Shown here piece by piece: positions 54,175 to 63,139 of a stretch of 64,000 nucleotides of DNA. The position numbers were made by a program, and so were the translations under genes. The stretch spans positions 3,100,001 through 3,164,000 of the forward strand of contig NZ_JAKZBV010000001.1 in assembly GCF_022539255.1 (NCBI RefSeq), in the 5' to 3' direction. The number at the start of each line of letters is the position of its first letter. The first letter of the stretch is position 1. The notes below the pieces were generated by a model that did no database searches, was not told where the DNA came from, and saw nothing but the letters and a program-made list of their open reading frames with translations. Source of the DNA: Sinomonas terrae. GTDB lineage: Bacteria; Actinomycetota; Actinomycetes; Actinomycetales; Micrococcaceae.

Positions 54175-54765
54175 TCAGGGGCAGCTCGTGTTGCGCCGGG
54201 GACCGGGGAAGGCCGGGGAGAGCAGGAGCCCGCCCGTGACGACCGAAGCCAGCGTCCACGACGACACCGCGACGCCGGCACCGAGGCGGCGCCGGGCGGC
54301 CGAGCCTGCCCGGCCGATGGCCTCGAGGGCGTCGGCGAACCCGCCCCCGTGCGAGGGCGGCATCGGTCCGGCGAGAGGGTCGAGCTGTCCCAGCAGGGCC
54401 GTGAACACCCGGACTGCTTCCGCATTGCGTCCGAAGGCCCGCATCCAGCCACGCACAGTCCCCTCCGGAACCCCGATCTCGGCGGCGATGCGCCGGTGGC
54501 CGGCACCTCGGGCCTTGGCCACCAGCGCAGACCCGATCACCCGTGCCGCGTCGGCCCGCCGCGACAGGGCCGTGGCCGGCAGCAGCACATGCGTCCGGCC
54601 GCAGCCGCGGCACCTGGACCGGCGCGGCCTCGAAGCCCCCAGACCACGCACCACGCGACGTCGGGCAGAACCCCAAGGGCCCAGGCTCCCGCCGCACCCG
54701 CACGCCATTCTCCCGCCACGAAGCCGACGCTCGACGGCATCGGCATCGACGCCTACGATCTGCAT
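54175..54765 (-). CDS. DUF6431 transposon protein with zinc-ribbon-like N-terminus and HTH
   Basis: A 196-residue protein: QIVGVDADAVERRLRGGRMA, cysteine pairs (ACGCG and CRGCGRTHVLLP) resembling a small zinc ribbon, then a helix-turn-helix HRRIAAEIGVPEGTVRGWMR, and a variable C-terminus. I recognise the pattern as DUF6431, regularly found upstream of a DDE integrase and AAA ATPase in actinobacterial transposons. It is probably a DNA-binding accessory factor. ATG 54765 begins the conserved part. Confidence 0.8.
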   Translation of the reverse strand: MQIVGVDADAVERRLRGGRMACGCGGSLGPWGSARRRVVRGLGASRPRRSRCRGCGRTHVLLPATALSRRADAARVIGSALVAKARGAGHRRIAAEIGVPEGTVRGWMRAFGRNAEAVRVFTALLGQLDPLAGPMPPSHGGGFADALEAIGRAGSAARRRLGAGVAVSSWTLASVVTGGLLLSPAFPGPRRNTSCP

Positions 54766-54963
54766 GGGTGCACTCCTATGCACCAAGCAGCGGTGCCTCC
54801 CGAGACCCTGCAAAAATCGCGGGAGGGCCGCTGCGGCCACTGATTACGCGGCCAGTCTCGCCCATGACGTCGTCACGATGGCGTCGCCGAGGACCGCGAC
54901 ACGGAAGATGACCACGATCCCGGCCCGTCCCCACTGACAATGACGCCGAAGACTCAGAACACA

Positions 54964-55458
54964 GCCATCAGGAACGTCGGTGGACAGCCCTGGCAGGAGC
55001 AGCGGATCCGCTCCGCCGCCTCGGCACGCCAGCGGCGCCGGACCCCACCAGGCACGACCAGGGCAGGCACGCCCCCGGGGCGACGCCCGCTCCGGGCCAC
55101 CGGCCGGGACGGCACTGCCCCTGGGCCGCTTCAGGTAAGCCCGCCACGGCACCCGCCGCCCTCGCCCCGCCCCGCCCCGCTCCGGGGAGCGTCCGCCGCG
55201 CCCGCCTCCAGGAATTCCAAGCCGCCCACGGGCGCCTCCCCTCCAGCGGCCGCAGCGCTTGCGTTGAGGAGCGGAGGCTGGGAATGTGGCTGTGCCGGCA
55301 GCGCCGGCTCCATCGGGACGGGACCTGCCCGAGGGCGGAGGCGGCCATGCTCGCCCAAGCACCCTGGGCCCCGGCTGGGAACTGGGCAGCATGCGCCCCT
55401 CCGCCTGGGCAGCCGCCACGGGTGAGACCGGCGGAGCCCGCAGCAAGGCCCTCCCCCT
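54964..55458. other. No convincing gene
   Basis: About 495 very GC-rich bases between the transposon end and the RsbW-like gene. All frames are open or basic because of composition, and none shows a motif. Confidence 0.5.
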
Positions 55459-55914
55459 CTAGCGAGGCCTCGCCTGTGCCCTCTCGGGTCCAGGGCGCTC
55501 CAGCTCGAGGATCCACAGGTTCCCCGAACTCGTCGTCTCGCACGTGAGCTTCGAGAGCAGCCGCTCCAGCAGGGCCAGCCCGCGCCCGGTCTCGGCCTCA
55601 TCCCCCGGAAGGCCCCGGCTGCGCCCTCCAGGACCGAAAGGCCACGCGTTCAGCTCCGCGACGCGGGCGGCCAGCCGGCCGGGGCCGATCTCGACCCGGA
55701 ACTCGAGCACTACCGGGACGCTGGGGTCGAGGGGCCGGGCATGCCGGATCGAGTTGGCGACAACTTCGACGACGGCGAGCTCGAACGCGGACTGCTCCGC
55801 CAGCCCGACGTACGGCGCAGAAGCCCAGATCCTGGCCAGCTCCTCCTGCACCCGTTCGACGAACCCCGGCTCCGCCGCTCCTCGCGCCGCGCCCCGCACA
55901 CTGAGCTCGCTCAA
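55459..55914 (-). CDS. RsbW-like ATP-binding regulatory kinase
   Basis: A 151-residue HATPase_c protein of the anti-sigma-factor/serine kinase type: N box FELAVVEVVANSIRHA (N54), then a G-box region DEAETGRGLALLERLLSKL. It would bind ATP and phosphorylate or bind an anti-anti-sigma partner; no sigma factor or partner gene is adjacent. It lies divergent from the histidine-kinase cluster. Confidence 0.85.
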   Translation of the reverse strand: MSELSVRGAARGAAEPGFVERVQEELARIWASAPYVGLAEQSAFELAVVEVVANSIRHARPLDPSVPVVLEFRVEIGPGRLAARVAELNAWPFGPGGRSRGLPGDEAETGRGLALLERLLSKLTCETTSSGNLWILELERPGPERAQARPR

Positions 55915-56170
55915 TGCCAGACACCCCTCCGCCCTGCCGATAGCCCCGCCGCCCCGATCCCCGAACGGCGCGCTGCCGGGAGCAACGCACGCTCAGCCAG
56001 AAGAGCCTTCCCCAGAAGGAAGGAACTCCAATCGGAGGGCTCCCGGCGAGCGGCGCCGCCGCCGCTGCCCCGATGCCTCCCCCGGGATTCTTCCCAGAAT
56101 CCGAGACCACCCATGTAACCTGCATAGGGAAAACTGTCAATCGATATGACAACTTTGGACGGCGGGGCGT

Positions 56171-57907
56171 ATGCGGCAGCCACGGACGCAGGAGCGGGAG
56201 TGGACCCGAGGGCTGCACGTCTTCTACTACCAGCTCTCCCCCAGGAAGAGGATGGCGCTCGGCCAGGTGCCTCTGGCCGCCTCGATCGCGCTGGTGGTCC
56301 CGGTGGCGGCCCTGTCGCACCCGGGCATGGCCGCCGATCCGCTGTTCCGCCTCGGGGTGCTGCTGCAGGCCTGCCTGCTCGCCCTCGCAGCCGCCCTGCC
56401 GTGGGAGCGCCTGCCTCCGGGCCTGGCCCTGGCCATCCCGCTGCTGGACTTCGTGCCCATCGGGCTGGTGCGGGTGGCCGGCCTGGGGACCTCGATGCAG
56501 CTGGGGGTCCTGACGGCCATCCCGGTGGTCTGGCTGGCCTGGTCCGGCCTGCACCCCAGGTTCTGCCTGTCCATGACCTTCCTCGGTCCCCTGCTGACGG
56601 TATGGATCCCCCTGGCCGCGGCCGGGAACCATGAACCGGGTGCCTACGCCGACGTGCTGGTGCTGCCGGCCATGATGCTCGCCACCGGCGCCGTGGTGCA
56701 CATGCTCGCCGTGAGCAGCGCCGACCAGCAGCGCTCCCTCCGGGAGGCACGTGATCGGCTCCAGCGCACCCTGGAGGGCTCCGCCCGGGAGAAGCGGCTG
56801 CTGGACGCAGTCCTGGAGACGGTCCCGGTCGGGGTCCAGGCGGTCGACGCGGCGGGGCGGACCTCGATGGCCAACCGCCAGCAGTACCTGAACAAGACCC
56901 TCGCCGGGCGCGTGCCCGGGGCCGATCAGGACTGGCCGGGCATCTTCGACGCCGCCGGGCACCCGCTGCCCCCCGAGCAGCAGCCCGTGATGCGGGCCGT
57001 GCGCGGAGAATCGTTCTCGGACTACATCATCCGCCTGGGCGAAGGGGCCGCGCAGCGGATGTTCTCCACCTCGGCCCGGCCCATCGGCGCCCCGGGGGCC
57101 GCGGACGGGGCGGTGCTGGCCTTCACCGACGTCACCGCGCTCATCCAGGCGATCGCCTCCAAGGACGACTTCCTGGCCAACGTCTCCCACGAGCTGCGCA
57201 CCCCCCTGACCTCCGTCCTGGGCTACATCGACCTGCTCCGCAGCGCACCCGGCCTGCCCCAGAACGTCAGGGACGGGCTGACCGTCGTGCGCCGGAACGC
57301 CGAGCGTCTCCATCGCCTCGTCACCGACCTGCTCACCGCCGCCTCCGGGGGGATCGATGCCCGGCCCGCCCCCTGCGACCTGGCAGAGATCGTCCGGCTC
57401 GCCCTCGCCAGCGCCGCCCCCGCGGCCGAGGCCGCCGGCATCTCCCTGCACGACGCCACCATCGACAGGCCCCTGCCTGTGGTCGTGGACGCGGAGCGGG
57501 TCGCCCAGCTGCTGGACAACCTGATCTCCAACGCCATCAAGTACACCCTCCTCGGCGGAAGCGTCACCGTCCGGGCCGCAAGGACCCGGGGCGGGGCCGA
57601 GATCACCGTCTCGGACACCGGGATCGGCATGAGCGAGGAGGAGGCCGCGTCCGTGTTCGACAGGTTCTACCGGGCCGAGGCCGCCCGCGCCGCCCGCGTC
57701 CCCGGCGTCGGGCTCGGGCTCGCCATCGCCAAGGCCATCGTCGAGGCCCACCGCGGCAGCATCGAGTGCGTCAGCCGGCTCGCCGCCGGGACCACCTTCA
57801 CCGTCTTCCTCCCCGACCCCGCCCCAGAGGCCGGGCAGCGGAGAAACGAGGAAGCCTTCGCCCCCGCCGGGCAGGCAGCAGAGCGCGAGGAGGATCATCA
57901 TGGATGA
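56171..57907 (+). CDS. Membrane sensor histidine kinase
   Basis: A 578-residue kinase: about six N-terminal transmembrane helices (residues 30-190), a PAS-like linker (residues 215-330), HisKA with DDFLANVSHELRTPLTSVLG (phosphoacceptor H near residue 342), and HATPase_c with LLDNLISNAIKYT, VSDTGIGMSEEE and GVGLGLAIAKAIVEAH. The signal sensed by the membrane part is unknown. It overlaps the response regulator by eight bases, so the pair is a two-component system. Confidence 0.93.
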   Translation: MRQPRTQEREWTRGLHVFYYQLSPRKRMALGQVPLAASIALVVPVAALSHPGMAADPLFRLGVLLQACLLALAAALPWERLPPGLALAIPLLDFVPIGLVRVAGLGTSMQLGVLTAIPVVWLAWSGLHPRFCLSMTFLGPLLTVWIPLAAAGNHEPGAYADVLVLPAMMLATGAVVHMLAVSSADQQRSLREARDRLQRTLEGSAREKRLLDAVLETVPVGVQAVDAAGRTSMANRQQYLNKTLAGRVPGADQDWPGIFDAAGHPLPPEQQPVMRAVRGESFSDYIIRLGEGAAQRMFSTSARPIGAPGAADGAVLAFTDVTALIQAIASKDDFLANVSHELRTPLTSVLGYIDLLRSAPGLPQNVRDGLTVVRRNAERLHRLVTDLLTAASGGIDARPAPCDLAEIVRLALASAAPAAEAAGISLHDATIDRPLPVVVDAERVAQLLDNLISNAIKYTLLGGSVTVRAARTRGGAEITVSDTGIGMSEEEAASVFDRFYRAEAARAARVPGVGLGLAIAKAIVEAHRGSIECVSRLAAGTTFTVFLPDPAPEAGQRRNEEAFAPAGQAAEREEDHHG

Positions 57908-58259
57908 GAATGTCCGGGCCCTGGTCATCGAGGACGACGACGACGTGCGCGGCCTGATCACCGCCGTCCTCGCCGGGGCCGGGATGCAGGTCCGCGCCGT
58001 CGCCAACGGGCACGCCGGCATCGCCGCCATGCCCGAGCACCAGCCTGATCTGGTGGTCCTGGACTACGGGCTGCCCCGCATGGACGGCGCAGAAGTCGCC
58101 CGCCGGATCCGCGCCGCCAGCGCCGAGGTCCCCATCCTGCTCCTGACCGCCAGGGAAGACCTCGTCCAGGACCTCCCGGAGGGGGTCACCGACGCCCTGG
58201 CCAAGCCCTTCACCGTCGCCGACCTCCAGCGCCGCGCCAAGGCGCTCCTGCACCCCTAG
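57900..58259 (+). CDS. Single-domain response regulator
   Basis: A 119-residue receiver domain only: acidic pocket EDDDDV near residues 11-16, phosphorylation site VVLDYGLPRMDG (D54), switch Thr in LLLTAREDL, and conserved Lys in DALAKPFTVADLQ. It has no DNA-binding output, so it must act through protein partners such as a phosphorelay or the nearby Hpt-like protein. ATG 57900 overlaps the kinase stop. Confidence 0.92.
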   Translation: MDENVRALVIEDDDDVRGLITAVLAGAGMQVRAVANGHAGIAAMPEHQPDLVVLDYGLPRMDGAEVARRIRAASAEVPILLLTAREDLVQDLPEGVTDALAKPFTVADLQRRAKALLHP

Positions 58260-58287
58260 AATGCCCGCGTTCCGGCCGCGGCGCCCA

Positions 58288-58683
58288 TCAATGCCCGGCG
58301 TCCTGGGGCCAGGCCTCCCCGAGCGCCTCCACCGTCCGAACACCGCACTCGGCGATCACGGCGCACATCTCCGCCAGGTCGCCCCCGCCGGCGCGCAGGG
58401 CCGACTCCAGGCGTGCCGCCTCCCAGGCCAGCCGCGGCGCCCCCACCATCATCGAGGAGACCTTCAGGCTCAGCACCGCATCCACGGCCTCGTCCGTCCC
58501 CCCGGCCGCCACCGCCCCAACAAGCCGGTCCCGGCGCCGCCCCCACAGCCGCGCGAAGTCGAGGGCGAAGCGGCGCGCGGAGCCGGGGAGCTCCGCGTCG
58601 AGCTCGGCCAGCACAGAAGGATCCACAAGGGGCAGCGCACGGGTCCCGGAATGCGCGCCAGCGGCGCGAAGCGGAGCTTCCAT
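58288..58683 (-). CDS. Hpt-like protein lacking the phospho-accepting histidine
   Basis: A 131-residue helical protein whose core VDAVLSLKVSSMMVGAPRLA aligns by eye to the Hpt motif 'HxLKGSS', but the histidine position is leucine. The helix layout (DPSVLAELDAELPGSARRFA, then WEAARLESALRAGG) otherwise fits. It cannot transfer phosphate by the usual route, so it may act as a docking or inhibitory partner of receivers. Converges with the response regulator gene. Confidence 0.7.
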   Translation of the reverse strand: MEAPLRAAGAHSGTRALPLVDPSVLAELDAELPGSARRFALDFARLWGRRRDRLVGAVAAGGTDEAVDAVLSLKVSSMMVGAPRLAWEAARLESALRAGGGDLAEMCAVIAECGVRTVEALGEAWPQDAGH

Positions 58684-58862
58684 CAGTGCCTCCAGAGAGC
58701 GGATTCGAGTACGACCAGCCTAGGCCCCGAGATCATCCCGGACTCTGGAAACAGGGACTCCCTGCGCAAAAACCTTGGCATCACCTTGGGCACCTGGGTT
58801 TCGTCAAGTGATCTGGCCCCGGCTGTCGGCGCCGATTGTGGCCCCCGCTTGAAGGGCAGCGA

Positions 58863-58991
58863 TCAGGATGAGGCCGCTGCTGCCGTGGATTTGCGTCGGC
58901 TCGAGGTCCTGCTGGTTCGGAGGCGGTAGGAGTCAGTGCCGGTTTCGAGGATGTGAGCATTGAAGGTGACGCGGTCGACGATGGCAGCCAT
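58863..58991 (-). pseudogene. IstB C-terminal remnant, minus strand
   Basis: The minus strand reads MAAIVDRVTFNAHILETGTD then SYRLRTS, matching the last 25 residues of IstB proteins like that of element C (AIVDRLTFKGTIIETGTDSY). The ATPase part is gone. It is joined back to back to another IstB tail. Confidence 0.75.
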
Positions 58992-59112
58992 GATCGACCG
59001 GATCGTCCACCACGCAGAGGTCGTCACCCTCAAGGGCTCCTCATACCGGCTCAGGAACACGAGATCGAAACCCTGCCCCCTCCGTACGAGCCGGAAACGC
59101 GGCAGACTATAA
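58984..59112 (+). pseudogene. IstB C-terminal remnant, plus strand
   Basis: The plus strand reads AAMIDRIVHHAEVVTLKGSS then YRLRNTRSK, matching the IstB end of element A (AAMIDRLVHHAEVLTLTGDSY), and stops at TAA 59110-59112. It begins at the same near-palindrome as the opposite-strand remnant. Confidence 0.75.
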
Positions 59113-60644
59113 CCACTCGAACTGACCGGATCTCGAAGAGCACAAACGTTCAGTTCCTCAAGAGCGTCAACGGAACCGACGACAGACAAAGCCCCGACCG
59201 CGTTCACCCGACGGTGGGAGGTTCGGTCCGATGGCAGATGTCGACCGGTTCAGAATCCTCCTGAGCAGCCTCGGCTCTCGTCCGGGCGCGCCGTACCACA
59301 ATGCTCCGAGTCGCAGCTCTGCATGTGAGCCTGCCATGGCTATGCGAAGGCGTGCCCGGGGTAGCCGTGTTGGGAGTCACGACCACTCGTTCCGGGCACG
59401 CATGGCGAGCCTACTGTGACTGGGCATCCTCAGGGTGTCCGACTGTTGAAGCCGCCGCAAACTACGGTCGCCGCATTCTTTCAGCGACGCTGTCAGCCCC
59501 CGAGGCTTTGGCCAAGGTTCGAAGTCGTCGAGGCGCCGTCGAACCCCAACCCCTGCCAGTATCCGCGCCGGCTGCCACCGAGCGTCCGTGTCAGGTGGGT
59601 AGGACACTGCGGCCACGGGCCAAGGCGCTGGGGCCGCACCGCGGCAAGAAGGGGAGCGGAATACACAGCGAAATCAACACCTGAGTCACAACGATGCCCA
59701 CCATTCCAGGAGGGTGTCAAGCCATTCGGCGACAACCGGAGCCAGGCGTCGTAGAAGCGCGTTCGGCGCCGCGGCCTTCGGCGCCCCCTCACGCCGCGCC
59801 TGGGGCAGCGAGCGCCCGGCTCCAAGTAGCTTCCTGAATCCTTTCGAAGGTTCACACCTTCTGAGCACGGCCTGCCGGCCAGGGCCCTCCACCGGCAGGT
59901 CTCGCCGGGCGGCGATCTCCGTCCAGCCGGGCAGAGACCGCCAGCCCCCGACAGGAAGGCCGGGGCCGGTCCGGATGGTGCGCACCCGACTGCGACCACG
60001 CCACACCCCCGCCCAGCCGCGGCCCGGAGTCAGGGGGTCAGCGGTCAGGGGCCAGGGGTCTTCACCGTCTCCCTCCCTGCCGGCCCGCAGGGCCCCGACC
60101 CGACCGGCGGGGCGAAGGAGCACGCGGGTAGGGACGCGTTCCGCAGCACTGGACGATGGCCGGACGGGATCCCCGGCGCGGATCGAATATGCCTTGGAGA
60201 ATCCTTGCGAATCTCTTGGGAACAATTGGGGGAAGGATGCGCGAATTCCCGCTCGAATTCATGGGACCCGTTGCTATTCTCGTAATTGCTCTTCCCGGCA
60301 ATCCGCTTTGCCGGGCGCGCCCCGATGAGGGTCCGGTATTCATGGTGCCGAATTCCTTGGCTGGGTGCGGCTTGAGGAGGGGCGGTGGCCTTGGCCAAGG
60401 CTTCCTGCCCCGTCTGGCGCTGTCGTCCCGGTCCTGGAGAAAAGGGCAGGGAGGGCGGCGGACAGGACGGCTCAAATGCGTATCCGGTGCGGCTCCCGCT
60501 GCACATGCCACGGCCGTCCGTGGAATTCCTGCCCGCGGGATTTATGCGCTTCGGGCAGGCGGCAGGGGTTTGTCAGGCCGGGCGATGGCGGCTCATTAAT
60601 GCGTGCCAGTACCGGTCCCATTCGAAGAGAAAACAGGAACAATC
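59113..60644. other. 1.5 kb without a convincing gene
   Basis: No frame on either strand shows a recognisable domain. Composition is mixed: GC-rich in the middle, with an AT-richer patch around 60180-60350. A frame near 60237 (MREFPLEFMGPVAILVIALP) has a short hydrophobic start but no good continuation. It is probably eroded mobile DNA plus the promoter of the surface-protein gene at 60645. Confidence 0.5.
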
Positions 60645-61220
60645 ATGCGCAGAACTACTAAGGCCCTGGCGGTCCTCGCCGTCTCGGGCATGGCATTGGG
60701 CGCGGGCGCGGCGGCGGCCTCGGCCGACACCGTGAACTCGACGGTCTCGGGCGGGTCGCTGACGGTGAGCACGGCGGCCCCCACGCTCTCGGCGGTGACG
60801 CTGAACGGGACGAACACCCAGACCTCCACCGGCACCTCGGGGACCTGGACCATCACGGACGCCCGGGGCACCGGGGCGAACTGGACGGTCTCGGCCAGCG
60901 CGACGGCCTTCACCAGCGCCGCGGGCACGGTGGAGACCACCGCCCGAACGATCGCGGCGACCGCGCTGACGGTCACCCCGGGCACGGTCACCCCGGGCGC
61001 CGGCTCGGACGCCGCGACGATCTCCGCCCCGGCACTGGCGATGTCCACGACCTCCCAGGCCCTGATCAGCGCCACCGGACCGGCCAAGGGCACCTACACC
61101 CTGGCCCCCTCGTTCAGCCTGGCCATCCCGGCCAACGCCTACCGCTCCAACTACTCCGGCACGGTCGGCTCCTCGGCCCTGAACCCCTACACCTCCACCC
61201 TCACCTACACCATCGGCTGA
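60645..61220 (+). CDS. Secreted beta-rich surface protein, WxL-like
   Basis: A 191-residue protein with a signal peptide (MRRTTKALAVLAVSGMALGA, likely cleaved at ASA) and a Thr/Ser/Gly-rich mature part (STVSGGSLTVSTAAPTLSAV, SGTWTITDARGTGANWTVSA). The paired tryptophans, separated around TDARGTGA, resemble WxL-type cell-surface domains seen in actinobacterial exported proteins. It has no LPXTG. It is likely cell-wall associated or released. ATG 60645 is chosen for the signal peptide and an upstream AACAGGAAC. Confidence 0.75.
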   Translation: MRRTTKALAVLAVSGMALGAGAAAASADTVNSTVSGGSLTVSTAAPTLSAVTLNGTNTQTSTGTSGTWTITDARGTGANWTVSASATAFTSAAGTVETTARTIAATALTVTPGTVTPGAGSDAATISAPALAMSTTSQALISATGPAKGTYTLAPSFSLAIPANAYRSNYSGTVGSSALNPYTSTLTYTIG

Positions 61221-61232
61221 CACCCTGCCGAT

Positions 61233-61280
61233 GCCGGCGGCCTGCCCCAAACGCCCTTGGGGGCCGGGCAGGCCGCCGGC
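61233..61280 (+). terminator. Terminator after the surface-protein gene
   Basis: A long hairpin, gccggcggcctgccc pairing with gggcaggccgccggc (15 bp), starts 12 bases after the stop codon and separates the gene from the incoming IS21 element. Confidence 0.8.
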
Positions 61281-61459
61281 GGCGGGGGCAGCCCCTCCGC
61301 CGCGAACCCCGTCCCATGGTTTTGACAGTCTTAGCGGGACCCACCCTGGCAATCTAAGCGGGACCCACTTGGGGGTCTTGGGAGTGTCGGCGGCAATCTA
61401 AGCCGGACCCACCCTCCACCGTGATCAGACGAGTCGAGTCTGATTGCCGGAGGTGGAGG

Positions 61460-63139
61460 ATGAGGATGGAGCCGCGGGTGGAGTTGTTCGCTCGCATTCG
61501 CAGGGATTCGCGCGTCGAGAGTCTGGGGATCCGCGCGCTGGCGAAACGCCACGGTGTGGGCCGGAACACCGTGCGGCAGGCGCTGACATCGGCGGAGCCC
61601 CCGCCGAAGAAGCCCCGCGTCCGGTCTGCCCCTCGGCTGGGGCCGTTCAGGGCCGAGATCGACCAGATGCTCCGCGCTGATCTGGAGGCGCCGAGGAAGC
61701 AGCGGCATTCTGCCGTTCGCGTCGCCGAAGTCCTCGTCGAGCGGCATGGCGCCGACGTCGCACCGTCGTACTCGACCGTGCGGAACTACGTGCGCGCTCG
61801 ACGGGCGGAGATCGCCGCCGAGCGTGGAAGTGTCGCCGCGGACGCCGTCGTGCCTCAGGAGCACGCCCCGGGCGAGGAAGCCGAGGTCGACTTCGGCGAG
61901 GTCTGGATCGTCCTGGCGGGGGTGAGGACGAAGTGCCACATGTTCATCATGCGGCTGAGCCACAGCGGCCGCGCGGTCCACCGCGTCTACTCCACCCAGT
62001 CCCAGGAGGCCTTCCTCGAAGGCCATCTCGAGGCGTTCGACGAGTTCGGCGGGGTGCCGACCCGCCACATCAGGTACGACAATCTCTCCTCGGCGGTCCG
62101 GCGGGTCGTGTTCGGGGCGGGGCGCGTCCGGGATGAGAACGAGCGCTGGATCCTGTTCCGGTCGACGGCCGGCTTCGATCCGTTCTACTGCATCCCAGGG
62201 GTGGAGGGCGCCCACGAGAAGGGCGGAGTCGAGGGCGAGGTCGGCTGGTTCCGCCGCCGGCGCCTGACCCCGGTGCCCGAGGTGTCCTCCCTGGCGGAGC
62301 TGAACGAGAGGATCCGGGAATGGGAAGCCCAGGACCTCAACCGGAAGATCACTGGCCGGCCGCGCACGATCGGGGAGGACTTCGAGGCCGAGAGGCCCTT
62401 CCTCGCCCCGCTGCCCGCCGAGAGGTTCGACCCGGGCCTGCCGTTGTATCCGCGGGTGGACCGCTCGGCGCTGATCACGGTCCGGCAGGCCAAGTACTCG
62501 GTCCCGGCCCGCCTGATCGGGCGGAAGGTGCGGGTCTCCCTGCGGGCGACGGAGCTGGTCGTCTTCGACGGGCGCACCCAGGTGGCCCGGCACGAGCGTG
62601 TTGTCGAGCGCTACGGGCAGTCCGTCCAGCTCGACCACTACCTCGAGGTCCTTGCCCGCAAGCCCGGCGCCCTCCCGGGCTCGACCGCGCTTGCCAGGGC
62701 GAGGGAGTCGGGGACATTCACCAGCGCCCATGAGGCGTTCTGGGCAGAGTCCCGCAAGGTCAACGGCGACGCCGCCGGCACCAGAGAGCTGATCGATGTG
62801 CTCCTGCTCCACCGCAGCCTGCGCGCCTCGGACGTGATCGCCGGGATCCGGGCAGCGCTCTCGGTCGGTGCGGTCTCGGCCGACGTCGTCGCCATCGAGG
62901 CCAGGATGCACGCCAACGGCTCCACCCTCGGAATGCATCATCCCCATCAGCAGCCCGAACCCGTCGAGCACCGCGTCATCAGCCTCACCCAGCGCCGGCT
63001 CACCGATCCCGCCGCGGTGATTGCGGGCCTGCCGAAGGACACCCGCCCGGTGCCGAGCGTGACCGCCTACGACGAACTCCTCAAACGGCGCAAGAAGCCC
63101 GGGAAGTCCCCGGCCGAGAGCGAAGGAACAACAGCATGA
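61460..63139 (+). CDS. istA: IS21 transposase IstA (element C)
   Basis: A 559-residue transposase: N-terminal helix-turn-helix (VELFARIRRDSRVESLGIRA, then GVGRNTVRQALT) and DDE core with EEAEVDFGEVWIVL, TRHIRYDNLSSAV and GAHEKGGVEGEVGWF. A long C-terminal region follows. ATG 61460 follows GGAGG; ATG 61466 is an alternative. Intact and distinct from elements A and B. Confidence 0.92.
   Translation: MRMEPRVELFARIRRDSRVESLGIRALAKRHGVGRNTVRQALTSAEPPPKKPRVRSAPRLGPFRAEIDQMLRADLEAPRKQRHSAVRVAEVLVERHGADVAPSYSTVRNYVRARRAEIAAERGSVAADAVVPQEHAPGEEAEVDFGEVWIVLAGVRTKCHMFIMRLSHSGRAVHRVYSTQSQEAFLEGHLEAFDEFGGVPTRHIRYDNLSSAVRRVVFGAGRVRDENERWILFRSTAGFDPFYCIPGVEGAHEKGGVEGEVGWFRRRRLTPVPEVSSLAELNERIREWEAQDLNRKITGRPRTIGEDFEAERPFLAPLPAERFDPGLPLYPRVDRSALITVRQAKYSVPARLIGRKVRVSLRATELVVFDGRTQVARHERVVERYGQSVQLDHYLEVLARKPGALPGSTALARARESGTFTSAHEAFWAESRKVNGDAAGTRELIDVLLLHRSLRASDVIAGIRAALSVGAVSADVVAIEARMHANGSTLGMHHPHQQPEPVEHRVISLTQRRLTDPAAVIAGLPKDTRPVPSVTAYDELLKRRKKPGKSPAESEGTTA

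Larger units (their letters stand above)
51712..54963 (-). mobile_element. Transposon encoding DUF6431 protein, DDE integrase and AAA ATPase
   Basis: About 3.25 kb with short inverted termini tgtgttc (51712) and gaacaca (54963). Both ends also carry a palindrome of the form tgacgNcgtca (51739-51749 and 54865-54875), plausible transposase-binding sites. Three genes on the minus strand, two overlapping, form a TniA/TniB-like set. No target duplication could be found, so the ends are provisional. Confidence 0.6.

Noticed and set aside
55598..58030. 810-residue minus-strand frame across the histidine kinase and response regulator
   Set aside because: Long only because of GC-rich codon structure on the other strand; the kinase and receiver motifs are on the plus strand.
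60156..60599. 147-residue frame with a short hydrophobic start
   Set aside because: Only one weak helix; the remainder is basic and compositional, with several equally open frames.
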